Translations under genes and position numbers: made by a program
Shown here: one piece after another, positions 1 through 10,149 of the stretch
Position numbering within the stretch: the first letter of the stretch is position 1
Layout of the letters: each line of letters opens with the position of its first letter
Source: Pedobacter insulae
Lineage (GTDB): Bacteria > Bacteroidota > Bacteroidia > Sphingobacteriales > Sphingobacteriaceae
DNA: 64,000 bases
Assembly: GCF_900113525.1 (NCBI RefSeq)
Contig: NZ_FOPP01000004.1
Span: 310,001 to 374,000 of the forward strand
Reading direction: 5' to 3'
The notes under the pieces: generated by a model
The model's database searches: none
Told to the model about the DNA's origin: nothing
What the model saw: only the letters and a program-made list of their open reading frames with translations

Positions 1-3000
1 TTGGATGTGTTTATCATCTACCTGAAAAAAGTTTGAAAACAGTTGTTCTAAATGCTCTGCCGCAATACCACGTCCGGTATCACTAATACTGATGTTAACT
101 TTTTCTTTGGTTGTTTCTACCTTAAGTGTAATGCTTTGTCCATTTGATGTAAATTTAAAAGCATTTGAAATAAGATTGAAGAACACCTTTTCTAATTGCG
201 TTTTATCAAAATAAACAATTAATGGATTGCGGTTATGAATAAAATTAAATGTAATGTTTTTTTGTTGCGCTAAATGCTCAAAGGATTTGAAAATATCATC
301 GAGAAATTCTATAATATCATAACCTTGCATGTGCAGTTTAAGGTTTTTAGTTTCGGCTTTTCTAAAATCCAGCAATTCGCTCACCAAACGCAACAAACGA
401 TCGGCATTGCTTTTAATAAGATATAATTGTTTGTGAATGCCATTGTTGCCCTTATGTTCTTCCATCAACTTATCAATAGGAGCCATAATTAACGTTAAGT
501 GCGTTCTAATTTCGTGTGATACGTTGGTAAAGAAATTAAGCTTAACTTGGTGCAATTCTTCGTCTTTTAACAAGAGTTCTCTTAGATAAAAAAAACGGGT
601 TACGAAGAAGATAACTGCAGCTACAATTAAAATATAAATACAAAAAGCCCACCAAGTTTTCCAAAATGGTGGTAATATTTCAATTTTAATGTGATTGACT
701 TTACTCCATATCCCGTCATTATTAGCGCCTTTTACCCATAAAGTATATTTACCTGCCGGAAGATTGGTATAGGTAGCCGACGGAATGTCGGTTTCTATCC
801 ATTGGTCGTTAATGCCTTCTAATCGGTAAGCATACTTATTTTTGGTAGATTTAATATAGTTAAGTAAGGCAAATTCTATGGTAAATATGTTTTGATCGTA
901 TTTGAAAAGTATCTTTTCTGTGTTACCAATGTCTTGTTTTAACAAATTATTATCATCATTTATTTTAACAGCTGTACCAAATAACCGAAGTCTGGTAAAA
1001 ACAATAGGTGCCTTTGTGGTATTTGTAGAAATCTCGTTTGGGGAAAAAAAAGTAAGGCCATTGTAGCCTCCAAAAAACATTTCACCACTTTTGTTTACGA
1101 AAGATGAATTATAATTAAACTCATCGCCTGCCAGACCGTCGCTTATGTTATAATTTTGGAAAGTCTTTAAATCAGGATCAAATTTGTTTAATCCATTAGA
1201 GGTGCTAATCCACAGAAATTGTTTGGTATCTTCTAATATGCCTAACACATTATTATTCGATAGGCCTTCTCTTGTAGTGTAAATAGTACTAAATGAGTTG
1301 GTTTGTGAATTGAAGTGAGTAAGTCCGCCATAGTATAAACCAATCCAAATATTACCTCTAGAATCTTCCTGTATGCAATTAATATAATTAGAATTATTGC
1401 TTACACTGTTGCTGCCTTTTGGTAAATCAAACTTCACTAATTTTTGTTCGCTTTTTATGTAGCGATAAAGCCCGGTTGTAGTGGCTATCCAAATGTTTTT
1501 ATTCGAATCTTCGAAAAGTACTTTAATGTTTTTATGCACGAGCGATTTTAATGCTCTTATGTTTGCAACCGGAGTTAAAGTGCTAGCAGTTCTGTTAAAA
1601 AGATTTAATCCGGTTTGGCTTCCAACCCAAAATAAGCCATCGTTGTCTTCTAATATAGCAACAATTTCTGCTCGTCTGCTATTAAATTCGTTTTTATCTG
1701 ATAGTACTCGTTTAAATGTACCCGAATTTTTATCTAGTATATTTAATCCACCGCCATGAGTTCCAATCCATACATTTTTATCTTTATCCTTATAAATAAC
1801 TTTAATTAAGTTAGAGCCTAATTCCCCATGTTGATTATAAACTTTAAACTTTTTAGTGTTCCAGTCGTAATAATTTAAACCGCCGCCTTCAGTGCCAATC
1901 CAAAAATTATTACCATCAGCCTGTATAATAGAACTTACTACATTATGGCTAAGGCCAGATATATTTTCGTTGTATTGCCAGTTTTTAAAATTAGTGGGGT
2001 TGGCATAAATTACATTTACGCCACCATAGTAGGTTCCTATCCAAATAGAGCCATTGCTGTCTTCGTAAATACTATAAATAGAATTTTGGTTTAAACTGTT
2101 AGCGTTAGTTTTTTTATGCTGATAATTAGTAAAGCTTTTACTATCTATATTTAAAACACTAAGGCCTTCTTGTGTGCCAACCCATAAAGCTCCATTATTA
2201 GCAACCATTAATTTTCTAATGGCATTATGTACAATAGTGTTTGTTTGACCGGGTATGTGCACAAAATGCGTGAAGGTTTCGGTGATTTTATTGAAAAGAT
2301 TTAAGCCTCCATTTTCTGTGCCAAACCATAATCGATTCTGTTTATCTTCAACAATACTGGTAACAGCGTTATCGCTGATACAACCCAGCTTGTTATCTTT
2401 TTTAAATACTTTAACGCCATAAATTTTCTTGTTAAATAAGAATCTAATTAGGCCATTATTTGTTCCTGCCCAGATATAACCATCACTATCGTTGGCAAGG
2501 CTTAAAATTTCGTCGTTAGCTATATTGGCTGTTAACCCTAAATTAACTGTTGCGCTAAATTGATTATTGTTTTTGTTTAGAAGTACATACAATCCGTAAT
2601 TGGTAGCAACCCATAAATAACCTTTTTTATCTTCGTAAATGTGTTTAATGCCATTATAAACGGCTTTTTTTTGAGGTGGGTTTAGGAAGATTCTTTCAAA
2701 AGTATTTTGTTTTGCATTATATCTATTTAATCCATTGGCGGTGCCGATCCATAATGTTCCTTTTGAGTCAGTATAAAGGGCAGTTATATAATCATCTGAT
2801 AAAGTTTGTTCATTAGTAGCAATACTTTTATACAACCTGAACTGAAAGCCATCGTATCTGTTCAATCCAAATCTAGATCCATACCACATAAAGCCCGTAT
2901 GATCTTGTGTTATCGCAAAAATAGAATTTTGTGATAAGCCATTTTTAGACATTAGGTGGTTGAAAATAGGTGACTGTCCATTACTGCCAAACTGTTGTAA

Positions 3001-3036
3001 AAGGAGCCAGCTTATTAAGATAATTCTGTTAATCAT
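1..3036 (-). CDS. Hybrid two-component sensor (HTCS), 3' end cut by the window
   Basis: The start at 3036 gives an N-terminal hydrophobic signal, then a long run of Reg_prop-type repeats (motifs such as LWIGTANGLNRY) to about residue 690, a YYY-type domain, one membrane segment near residues 795-815, a HisKA dimerisation domain and the beginning of an HATPase domain (DTGRGI near residue 983). The reading frame is open to base 1, so 1012 codons are present and the catalytic end plus the expected response regulator/AraC part lie outside. HTCS proteins sense oligosaccharides in the periplasm and usually control neighbouring polysaccharide-use genes, which fits the beta-helix protein and GH2 enzyme that diverge from it. 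The phospho-acceptor His841 sits in SHEIRTHLTLI, with His where many family members have Pro. The class is certain; the ligand is unknown. Confidence 0.9.
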   Translation of the reverse strand, partial: MINRIILISWLLLQQFGSNGQSPIFNHLMSKNGLSQNSIFAITQDHTGFMWYGSRFGLNRYDGFQFRLYKSIATNEQTLSDDYITALYTDSKGTLWIGTANGLNRYNAKQNTFERIFLNPPQKKAVYNGIKHIYEDKKGYLWVATNYGLYVLLNKNNNQFSATVNLGLTANIANDEILSLANDSDGYIWAGTNNGLIRFLFNKKIYGVKVFKKDNKLGCISDNAVTSIVEDKQNRLWFGTENGGLNLFNKITETFTHFVHIPGQTNTIVHNAIRKLMVANNGALWVGTQEGLSVLNIDSKSFTNYQHKKTNANSLNQNSIYSIYEDSNGSIWIGTYYGGVNVIYANPTNFKNWQYNENISGLSHNVVSSIIQADGNNFWIGTEGGGLNYYDWNTKKFKVYNQHGELGSNLIKVIYKDKDKNVWIGTHGGGLNILDKNSGTFKRVLSDKNEFNSRRAEIVAILEDNDGLFWVGSQTGLNLFNRTASTLTPVANIRALKSLVHKNIKVLFEDSNKNIWIATTTGLYRYIKSEQKLVKFDLPKGSNSVSNNSNYINCIQEDSRGNIWIGLYYGGLTHFNSQTNSFSTIYTTREGLSNNNVLGILEDTKQFLWISTSNGLNKFDPDLKTFQNYNISDGLAGDEFNYNSSFVNKSGEMFFGGYNGLTFFSPNEISTNTTKAPIVFTRLRLFGTAVKINDDNNLLKQDIGNTEKILFKYDQNIFTIEFALLNYIKSTKNKYAYRLEGINDQWIETDIPSATYTNLPAGKYTLWVKGANNDGIWSKVNHIKIEILPPFWKTWWAFCIYILIVAAVIFFVTRFFYLRELLLKDEELHQVKLNFFTNVSHEIRTHLTLIMAPIDKLMEEHKGNNGIHKQLYLIKSNADRLLRLVSELLDFRKAETKNLKLHMQGYDIIEFLDDIFKSFEHLAQQKNITFNFIHNRNPLIVYFDKTQLEKVFFNLISNAFKFTSNGQSITLKVETTKEKVNISISDTGRGIAAEHLEQLFSNFFQVDDKHIQ

Positions 3037-3240
3037 TTGGGAATTTGGTTAGTCTTATTTTATCTCTATAAAATTACAATTTTAAGTGTTTTTAATTGAA
3101 TAAATAACGTTACCTTAAGTGTTCAAATGGATTTTCTACCCATATAAAATAGATTTTCTACCCTTTAAATTATACAATAGCCACATCTTTACTCTAAGTG
3201 TTGTATTGTTTATACCCCGACTTGATTAAAATACCAAACC

Positions 3241-4665
3241 ATGAAAACAAAGAGCTTCTATAAATTACTGATTTTGCTTTGCTTAATTAATTTCATTTCG
3301 TTTACGAGCGAAGCTGATACCTATTATGTGGATAGTCAAAAAGGAAATGATAATGCTTCAGGTAAAAGTGTGAAAAAAGCTTGGAAAACATTGGATAAAG
3401 TAAATAGCCAGCTTTTTAAAGCGGGCGATAAAGTTCAGTTTAAACGCGGCAGTTATTGGCAGGGGCAACTGGTACCGAAAGGCTCTGGAAACCAAATGGC
3501 ATCCATTATTTTTTGTGCTTACGGAAAAGGAAATTTACCTCATATTGCTGCCAATGGTAAATATCAAGATGCGGTGTTGCTTAAAAACATAAGCTATATT
3601 ACTGTACAAAATTTAGAGCTTTCTAATCATGATACTACTATAAAGGAGCAAAAAACAGGTCCAACAGCACTACGCATTTTAGCCGAAGATATTGGTACGC
3701 TTTACAACATTAAAATTTCGGATTTATATATACATGATGTAAACGGCGATAACAGAAAAGGCAGTCAAGAAGGTCACGGTATATTTTGGGATTGTAGAGG
3801 ACCTAAGCCTAGCCGTATAGAAAATTTACTTATCGAAAACTGCAAACTTGTGCGTGTAGATAGAAACGGAATACGCGGTAACGGCACTTTTGGATTTCGT
3901 AATAACTGGTTCCCTAATAAAAACTTAGTCATTAGAAATTGTACGCTCGAAGATATTGGTGGAGATGGTATTGTAGTTAAAGCTTTTGATGGATCATTGA
4001 TTGAGCATAATAAACTTTTTCATATTAGAACGCGAGCTAAAGACAATGCTGTAGGTATTTGGCCCCACAGTAGCGATAACACTATTATTCAATATAATGA
4101 AGTGGCTTACACCAAAAATCAAGACTGGTCTAACGATGGCCAATCTTTTGATATTGATGGTAACTGCAACAATACCATTATACAAAACAATTACAGTCAC
4201 GATAATGAAGGCGGTTTTATGTTGGTTATTTCTGATGCCATTAACGCCAAAAGTATGATGACCAAAAATAGCATCATTCGTAATAATTTAAGTATTAACG
4301 ATGGAAATAACCGTAAACGGCTTTTCAATTTTGCGCTTATAACCGATAGCACCTTAGTAAGCAATAATGTATTTTATAACGACACAAAAGATTCGGTAAA
4401 AATAGAACTGATAGATGTAGAACATGCTATCCCAAAACACATTGTGTTTGAAAAAAATATCATACAGTACTATAACGGTGCTCAGGCAATTTTTACTAAA
4501 AGCGAAGAACAGTATAACGCTATTACTTGGAATGAAAATACTTTCGACGGGAACATTCTAGGTAAAGAAAAGCTTAAAAACCTTACCGAAGGAAAAAAGC
4601 TAATTAAAGATAAAAATCTTAAAGAGTACCCTTGGGTATTACTAAAACAATTGAATTTAAAATAA
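3241..4665 (+). CDS. Secreted right-handed parallel beta-helix protein (possible polysaccharide lyase or hydrolase)
   Basis: The 474-residue protein begins with a signal peptide (hydrophobic residues 7-22, cleavage near SEA-DTYYVD). The opening YYVDSQKGNDNASG followed by a KAWKTLDKVN-type segment is typical of secreted beta-helix enzymes that act on polysaccharides. The body carries many N-rich turns (IIQNN, IRNN, LVIRNC) expected of parallel beta-helix rungs. It is followed 41 bases later by a GH2 glycosidase, and an HTCS sensor diverges from it, so a role in breaking down a plant or algal polysaccharide is inferred. Catalytic residues and substrate cannot be named from sequence alone. Confidence 0.8.
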   Translation: MKTKSFYKLLILLCLINFISFTSEADTYYVDSQKGNDNASGKSVKKAWKTLDKVNSQLFKAGDKVQFKRGSYWQGQLVPKGSGNQMASIIFCAYGKGNLPHIAANGKYQDAVLLKNISYITVQNLELSNHDTTIKEQKTGPTALRILAEDIGTLYNIKISDLYIHDVNGDNRKGSQEGHGIFWDCRGPKPSRIENLLIENCKLVRVDRNGIRGNGTFGFRNNWFPNKNLVIRNCTLEDIGGDGIVVKAFDGSLIEHNKLFHIRTRAKDNAVGIWPHSSDNTIIQYNEVAYTKNQDWSNDGQSFDIDGNCNNTIIQNNYSHDNEGGFMLVISDAINAKSMMTKNSIIRNNLSINDGNNRKRLFNFALITDSTLVSNNVFYNDTKDSVKIELIDVEHAIPKHIVFEKNIIQYYNGAQAIFTKSEEQYNAITWNENTFDGNILGKEKLKNLTEGKKLIKDKNLKEYPWVLLKQLNLK

Positions 4666-4706
4666 TTAAAATCATATTAATTTCCGATACAAACAATCTT
4701 CTCCGA

Positions 4707-6761
4707 ATGATAAACCGTAAATATTTCTTACAATTTCTTCTTTTTGTAAGTATAATCATCAATTTTAAGCAGGTACTGGCAAATTCAGCCGATAATGGTC
4801 GACAATCTTTTTCGTTAAACGACAACTGGAAATTTTATTTTGCCTATAATTTTGAGCAAAATATTGACAAACAAACCGTAAATCTGCCACATACGTGGAA
4901 TGCCGGAGAAACTTTAAAAGGTGTTGCTAACTATAGCAGAACCACAGCCATTTACGAAAACACTTTATTGATAAAACCTGAATGGAATGGTAAAAGGCTT
5001 TTTATTTATTTTGAAGGGGTTAATAGCGTAGCTACAGTGTTTATTAATAAGAAAATTGCAGGCGAGCATTTTGGCGGCTATACCGGCTTTTGTGTAGAAA
5101 TTACCAATTTGGTTAAGCCCGGCGAAAATTCAATTAGCGTACAAGTAAGCAACGCTTATCGTACAGATGTAATTCCTTTGCATGGCGATTTTAATATTTA
5201 TGGCGGCATTCATCGCAAGGTATCCTTGTTGGTAACTAATGCAAACTGTATTAGTCCGTTAGATTACGGCTCATCAGGTGTTTACATTCAGCAAGAGCAG
5301 GTATCTGCACAAAATGCATCGATAGAAGTTTTGAGCAAATTAGCTGTTCAAAGCACCCAAGGACTATCACTACAAACCACCGTTTACGACCAGCAGAAAA
5401 GAAAAGTTGCCAGTTTAAAAACAGCGTTAAGCACCGCAACAACATCATCTTTAAAGCAGCAATTAACAATTGATCAACCCACTTTATGGAATGGAAAAGC
5501 AAATCCTTACCTGTACTCAGTAGAAGTAAGTTTACTGCACAATAATGAAATTATAGACCAGGTAACACAGCCACTGGGCTTACGTTATTTTAAGGTTGAT
5601 GCCGATAAAGGTTTCTTTTTAAATGGTCAATATCTTGATTTGTATGGTGTTGGCAGACATGAAGATGTGGCAGGCAAAGGTTCGGCTTTAACCGATACCG
5701 ACCAAGCTAACGATATGGATTTGATTAAAACACTTGGTGCAACAGCTGTAAGGTTAACTCATTATCCACACAATAAGCAGTTTTATGATTTATGTGATAA
5801 AAATGGTCTTGTGGTATGGTCTGAAATTCCATTTGTTGGTCCAGGAGGATATACGGGTACGGGATACATTAAAAGCAAAACTTTGGAAAGCAATGTAAAA
5901 ACCATGCTTTTAGAAATGATTAGGCAGAATTATAACCATCCGTCTGTTTGTTTTTGGGGATTGTTTAACGAGTTGAAATTGGATTACGATGATCCACAAC
6001 CATTTATTGAAGAGCTAAATGCATTGGCAAAAGATGAAGATCCTGGGCGATTAACCACTTTGGCTTCTAATTTAGAGAAAAATACTTTTACCAATCTTAC
6101 CGATTTAATGGGCTGGAACCAATATTTTGGTTGGTATGGGGGTTTATTTAGCGATGTAGGTAATTGGGCCGATGCAACCCATGCCGCATTACCCAAAAAA
6201 CCAATCAGCATAAGCGAGTATGGGGCAGGGGCAAGTCCGTTTAAACATACCGAAACCCAAGATAAAGTAGCACCGAAAGGAAAATTCCATCCAGAAGAAT
6301 ATCAAACAGCTTTTCATGAGGCGCACTGGGCTGCTTTAAAAAAGAGGCCTTTTATTTGGGGTAAATTTATATGGGTACTGGCCGATTTTGGGTCATCTAT
6401 CCGTACAGAAGGCGATCAGGATGGTATGAATGATAAAGGACTGGTAACTTACGATCGCACTATAAAAAAAGATGCCTTCTACTTCTATAAAGCCAACTGG
6501 AACCCTGAGCCAATACTGTACCTTGCCGAACGTAGAAATACCAATCGTACCAAAACAATAACTACCGTTAAAGTTTTTAGCAATGCTGCAAATGCGCAAT
6601 TATGGATTAATGATAAATTAATTGGTAAAAAAGCTAAGAACGACCTAAATACCATCCTTTGGGAAAAGGTAAAATTGGCACCAGGTCTCAACAAAATTGT
6701 AGTTAAAGCAGAAATAAAAGGCAAAGCATTAGTAGATAGCTGTGAATGGACGGTGAATTAG
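4707..6761 (+). CDS. Glycoside hydrolase family 2 enzyme (beta-galactosidase-like), secreted
   Basis: The start at 4707 is preferred over an in-frame upstream ATG at 4632 because it places a clear signal peptide (MINRKYFLQFLLFVSIII) at the N-terminus; this gives 684 residues. The order is the GH2 sugar-binding jelly roll (NLPHTWNAGE near the start), an immunoglobulin-like sandwich, the TIM barrel with acid/base Glu422 in WGLFNELK and nucleophile Glu504 in ISEYGAG, and a C-terminal Ig-like domain. GH2 enzymes remove terminal beta-galactose, mannose or glucuronate units; which sugar applies here cannot be told. It probably shares an operon with the upstream beta-helix gene. Confidence 0.9.
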   Translation: MINRKYFLQFLLFVSIIINFKQVLANSADNGRQSFSLNDNWKFYFAYNFEQNIDKQTVNLPHTWNAGETLKGVANYSRTTAIYENTLLIKPEWNGKRLFIYFEGVNSVATVFINKKIAGEHFGGYTGFCVEITNLVKPGENSISVQVSNAYRTDVIPLHGDFNIYGGIHRKVSLLVTNANCISPLDYGSSGVYIQQEQVSAQNASIEVLSKLAVQSTQGLSLQTTVYDQQKRKVASLKTALSTATTSSLKQQLTIDQPTLWNGKANPYLYSVEVSLLHNNEIIDQVTQPLGLRYFKVDADKGFFLNGQYLDLYGVGRHEDVAGKGSALTDTDQANDMDLIKTLGATAVRLTHYPHNKQFYDLCDKNGLVVWSEIPFVGPGGYTGTGYIKSKTLESNVKTMLLEMIRQNYNHPSVCFWGLFNELKLDYDDPQPFIEELNALAKDEDPGRLTTLASNLEKNTFTNLTDLMGWNQYFGWYGGLFSDVGNWADATHAALPKKPISISEYGAGASPFKHTETQDKVAPKGKFHPEEYQTAFHEAHWAALKKRPFIWGKFIWVLADFGSSIRTEGDQDGMNDKGLVTYDRTIKKDAFYFYKANWNPEPILYLAERRNTNRTKTITTVKVFSNAANAQLWINDKLIGKKAKNDLNTILWEKVKLAPGLNKIVVKAEIKGKALVDSCEWTVN

Positions 6762-7024
6762 TTAGTTCAAGTTCATTAGTATGCACCAGCTTGCAGGGGC
6801 ATGCCATAACACTAATGGGCACGAAAATTGTTTTGCCTAACACAAAAAAACCAGAAAGGAAAAAGTGGAAATAATTCTCCGGAATCTGGAGTTTGACAGG
6901 AGAGGCTTCCTTAAAGAAATACAACCTTATGATAAAATATGTTGCAATTCCATACTACATGGCCATCGGGCGTTCCATCCTTTCAGGTAAGGACAACAGG
7001 AAGGAAATCCTAGAAAATAAAAAA

Positions 7025-7600
7025 ATGGGTATGATTTCCAACATGGCATCCAAACTGGCTGCTGTTATATTTATGGGGATGTCTGCCTCCTGCGTGAGCC
7101 TCAAAACGCCACAACGTGAAGACCTTGTCTCCCTGATGGCACCAATGGAAATAGGAAAGTATCCAGTCAGCGTCAATCGTACAGTCACCTCTAAATCTCG
7201 GAAGGACACGATAATTTCAACGGTGGTATGGCAGTATTTTAAGAATTCTGAAGGAAAAGACTCTCTTGATGTCGAACGAGCCACGCATATCAAACTGAAG
7301 ATGGTTGATGGAAAGAATCTTGTGGCGACATTATATCATGGGGATGTCTCCTTAAAGACAGAGATAATGAAAGGCAGTCTGAAGAAGGGCTACTTCAGGG
7401 CTAGGCACGATTTTTCCATGAAGGGCGTCCCGCCGTTTTACTGGAAGACGTCTTCCGCAAAAATACAATTCGGAATCGGCAGGGAAGGACAGCTATATAT
7501 CGATACTGCCGATGAAACCAATGGTAGCATTCTGATCATGGTTGCCGGCACCCCTGGTTTCACGCGAAGCCTTACTGTTCCTGCTATTGAAAATAAATAA
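7025..7600 (+). CDS. Putative lipoprotein of unknown function
   Basis: The frame is open from 6893, but the ATG at 7025 is preferred because it begins a lipoprotein signal (hydrophobic stretch ending MSASC, with the lipobox Cys shortly before SLKTPQ). This gives about 191 residues rich in beta-strand patterns, with no motif I recognise. The gene starts about 260 bases after the GH2 gene and faces the LytR-like regulator convergently. A small surface or periplasmic lipoprotein is the most that can be said. Confidence 0.6.
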   Translation: MGMISNMASKLAAVIFMGMSASCVSLKTPQREDLVSLMAPMEIGKYPVSVNRTVTSKSRKDTIISTVVWQYFKNSEGKDSLDVERATHIKLKMVDGKNLVATLYHGDVSLKTEIMKGSLKKGYFRARHDFSMKGVPPFYWKTSSAKIQFGIGREGQLYIDTADETNGSILIMVAGTPGFTRSLTVPAIENK

Positions 7601-7676
7601 GACTCGAAAGCAAAATATAGAAGCTCTCTGCCAACTATCACTTTCATATTTCGGATGTAATAGAATCAGTCAGTTT

Positions 7677-8375
7677 TTAAATAATTTTACTTTTAAGCTC
7701 CTTATATTTTGAACGTCCTATAGGCAAGGTTTCGCCACTTTTCAGCAAAAGGCCATACTTTGACCCGGGGCTCACCAGTACCTTATCCGACAATTCCAGG
7801 TTCACCAGGTATGATTTGTGGATGCGTTCAAAATTTGCTGGAAGCAATTGTTGTAAGTGTTCCAAAGACTTATCATGCAATTCCTTCTCACCGTTCTTCA
7901 AGTGAAGCTCTGTATAAATGCCTGCGCCTTTGATGTAATTCAGCTCAGCGATACCCACCAAACGCAGTTGTCCCGCTTTTTTAATAGACAGGTATTTAAT
8001 CCCTTCCTCAGGTTTAATCGAAGGCGTGATGCATCTTTTTAGTGCCTGGAACAATCGGTCCTCATCAAATGGCTTAGGAACGAAATCAATAACCCCATAA
8101 GCAAAAGCGGTGATGGCTTTATCCGTATAGGCAGAAACAATAATGGTATGAAAAGAACACGCAACCATGCGCTCCAACACTTGAAACCCATCATCCCCAT
8201 TCAGGTTCAGGTCAAGAAGCAGCAGGTTCAGCGGTTTGGAGGCCACGTATTGGATCCCTTTTTGCAGGGAATCACAGACCGTGATTTCATGTGCTTTACT
8301 TCCGAAAAACTCTGCCGTCATGCGCTGCAGTCGACGGGCAATTCTGGCCTCATCCTCAATGATTAATATCTTCAT
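7677..8375 (-). CDS. LytTR-family response regulator
   Basis: The 232-residue protein has an N-terminal receiver domain with the acidic pocket (Glu7/Asp8), phospho-acceptor Asp55 in LLLLDLNLNG and the conserved Lys in FVPKPF. A C-terminal LytTR DNA-binding domain (about residues 130-232) contains IKGAGIYTELHLKNG, IHKSYLVNL and GRSKYKEL. It directly follows the sensor kinase gene: the kinase stop codon abuts this ATG with no gap, so the two are co-transcribed and probably translationally coupled. It likely regulates the divergent outer-membrane receptor gene. Confidence 0.93.
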   Translation of the reverse strand: MKILIIEDEARIARRLQRMTAEFFGSKAHEITVCDSLQKGIQYVASKPLNLLLLDLNLNGDDGFQVLERMVACSFHTIIVSAYTDKAITAFAYGVIDFVPKPFDEDRLFQALKRCITPSIKPEEGIKYLSIKKAGQLRLVGIAELNYIKGAGIYTELHLKNGEKELHDKSLEHLQQLLPANFERIHKSYLVNLELSDKVLVSPGSKYGLLLKSGETLPIGRSKYKELKSKII

Positions 8376-10055
8376 TTAATTTAAAATATTAATGGTGGTT
8401 AACCAACCTGTAGCTGTAGCGGCAGAATGAAAGGTCCATTTTTGCCCGTAACTCTCCAGCAGCCTTGCTTGAATATATTTAAAGCCCGTGCCTCCATGTC
8501 TATTCTCCGAGATGGGGCGGTTTCTGGCAAGGGTTTCAAAAAGATATTGTCTCATCGTCGGTCTTTTGATATAAGTCAGTCGAAAGGTGATGCCGTTCCC
8601 AGACAAGGGAATACTATGGGTGATGCCGTTTTCTAAAATCGTATGAAGGATAGCTGGTGGAATCATTTCGCTTTCATCTATCCCCGAATCTTCCCATTGA
8701 AAGTTAATCTCTTTACGGAATTCCATCACGGCTAAATGCCGTTTACAAAGCTCGATTTCCTGGGTAATCGGAATCAAAGTCTGCTCAGCAATATCATTCA
8801 TTACACCAAATTCAGCAGCCAATTCCTGGATAAAACGGGCGCCATCTTTAGGCGATTCCTCTACCCAATCCATCATTGATGTTAAAGTATTTCTTAAATA
8901 ATGAGGCTGAATATTCTTCTTCAATAATTCCAGTTGAAGTCTTGATGAAAGGGCCAGTGCTTCCTGGTGTTCTTGTTCCAGCTCACTCGCCCGTATGGAA
9001 TGGAGATAAAGCATACAAAGTACAATCACTGTAAAGCTTATAAAGAGCCCATAGTCATAGACGATATACCTTCCTACGAGTCCACTAATAACTAATCCGG
9101 CAAAGACAATAAAGCCACCCTTTTCTTTCCTAACAATTGCTTTGCCTACGATGAGGAAAGTGCTCATTAACATAGCTAAACTATACAGGCTAGCTGTTAA
9201 ATCATATCGCCCATGATTATAAACATAAATAACCAGCAAAATCAGCAACAAGATCCCAAAAAGCCACATTCGTTTTTCGAGATGAAAATGAATTGCAAAA
9301 TACCACGGCACCAACAGTGCGATGGCAAAGGTGAGCCAGCCGATTACTTCAAGGCGGGTATAAAAATAATGATAGGGAATCACGACATGGAATTTTAGGT
9401 ATTCCATAATCAATAAAAGGAAAAAGAGCAGGCAGATGGTGGCGAAAATTAAAATCGTTAATTGCCTGCGCTTGCTGTTGATGTATAGAAAGAAATAATA
9501 GACAGCAGCGGTAAGGAAAGCACCGGCCATCAGGTTCATATAAGCCATTGCAATCAATGGCATGGTGAGTAATGTGCTATATTTAAAGATCCTGAAACCT
9601 ACTCTACGATCAGCTGAAGGTTGAGCAGTTTGTGTAGTCCTGAGCGCAATCAGGTGATCGCCTGCAATGCTTAAGCTGTCGGGGATCAGGAAAACACTAC
9701 TTTCAGTTCCTGGCTCTTCTTCTTTCCCATTGATCGCAATTTTTCCATTTTTACCAATCAGCACGCCATCCCAGTAGACCTCAAATGCACCGAAAGAATT
9801 GATAAGCAAGCCCAATGGGCGTTGACTACTGTCAGTCTGATGCAGTTTCAAATGTGTACGTGACCAGAAAACCCTGTTTGCCGTATTCCCTCTAATTTCC
9901 GACCACGTCTTATCATTTAAATTTTTAGCTGCAAAAGCCAGATTGTCGCCAGTGGTATAAAGCGTTATCGGTTCTTCATTGTAAACCACAGGTAGACTAA
10001 ACTGGCCGAGGAGCGTAAATAATAGTACGAGGAGATGCATGAAGTAAATATACAC
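8376..10055 (-). CDS. LytS/YehU-type membrane sensor histidine kinase
   Basis: The 559-residue protein (an alternative Met six residues in, at 10040, gives a tidier signal peptide) has an extracytoplasmic N-terminal domain (residues 25-170), about seven membrane segments (175-360), then the LytS-type His-kinase box KKNIQPHYLRNTLTSMMDW with the phospho-acceptor His and an ATPase domain with N-box LENGITHS and G-box GGTGFKYIQARL. This layout resembles 7TMR-DISM sensor kinases. It pairs with the abutting LytTR regulator; the ligand is unknown. Confidence 0.88.
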   Translation of the reverse strand: MYIYFMHLLVLLFTLLGQFSLPVVYNEEPITLYTTGDNLAFAAKNLNDKTWSEIRGNTANRVFWSRTHLKLHQTDSSQRPLGLLINSFGAFEVYWDGVLIGKNGKIAINGKEEEPGTESSVFLIPDSLSIAGDHLIALRTTQTAQPSADRRVGFRIFKYSTLLTMPLIAMAYMNLMAGAFLTAAVYYFFLYINSKRRQLTILIFATICLLFFLLLIMEYLKFHVVIPYHYFYTRLEVIGWLTFAIALLVPWYFAIHFHLEKRMWLFGILLLILLVIYVYNHGRYDLTASLYSLAMLMSTFLIVGKAIVRKEKGGFIVFAGLVISGLVGRYIVYDYGLFISFTVIVLCMLYLHSIRASELEQEHQEALALSSRLQLELLKKNIQPHYLRNTLTSMMDWVEESPKDGARFIQELAAEFGVMNDIAEQTLIPITQEIELCKRHLAVMEFRKEINFQWEDSGIDESEMIPPAILHTILENGITHSIPLSGNGITFRLTYIKRPTMRQYLFETLARNRPISENRHGGTGFKYIQARLLESYGQKWTFHSAATATGWLTTINILN

Positions 10056-10149
10056 GCTATTTTACATTTACAACGACCGTTTGAAAGACTATAGAGCCGT
10101 TGGCATGTTTTTTAAATACCTATGCACCTCAAATAGCTACACTTGCTGT

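Noticed and set aside
1481..1759. 92-residue plus-strand frame inside the HTCS gene
   Set aside because: The minus strand is a continuous HTCS sequence with repeats; the plus frame is a shadow.
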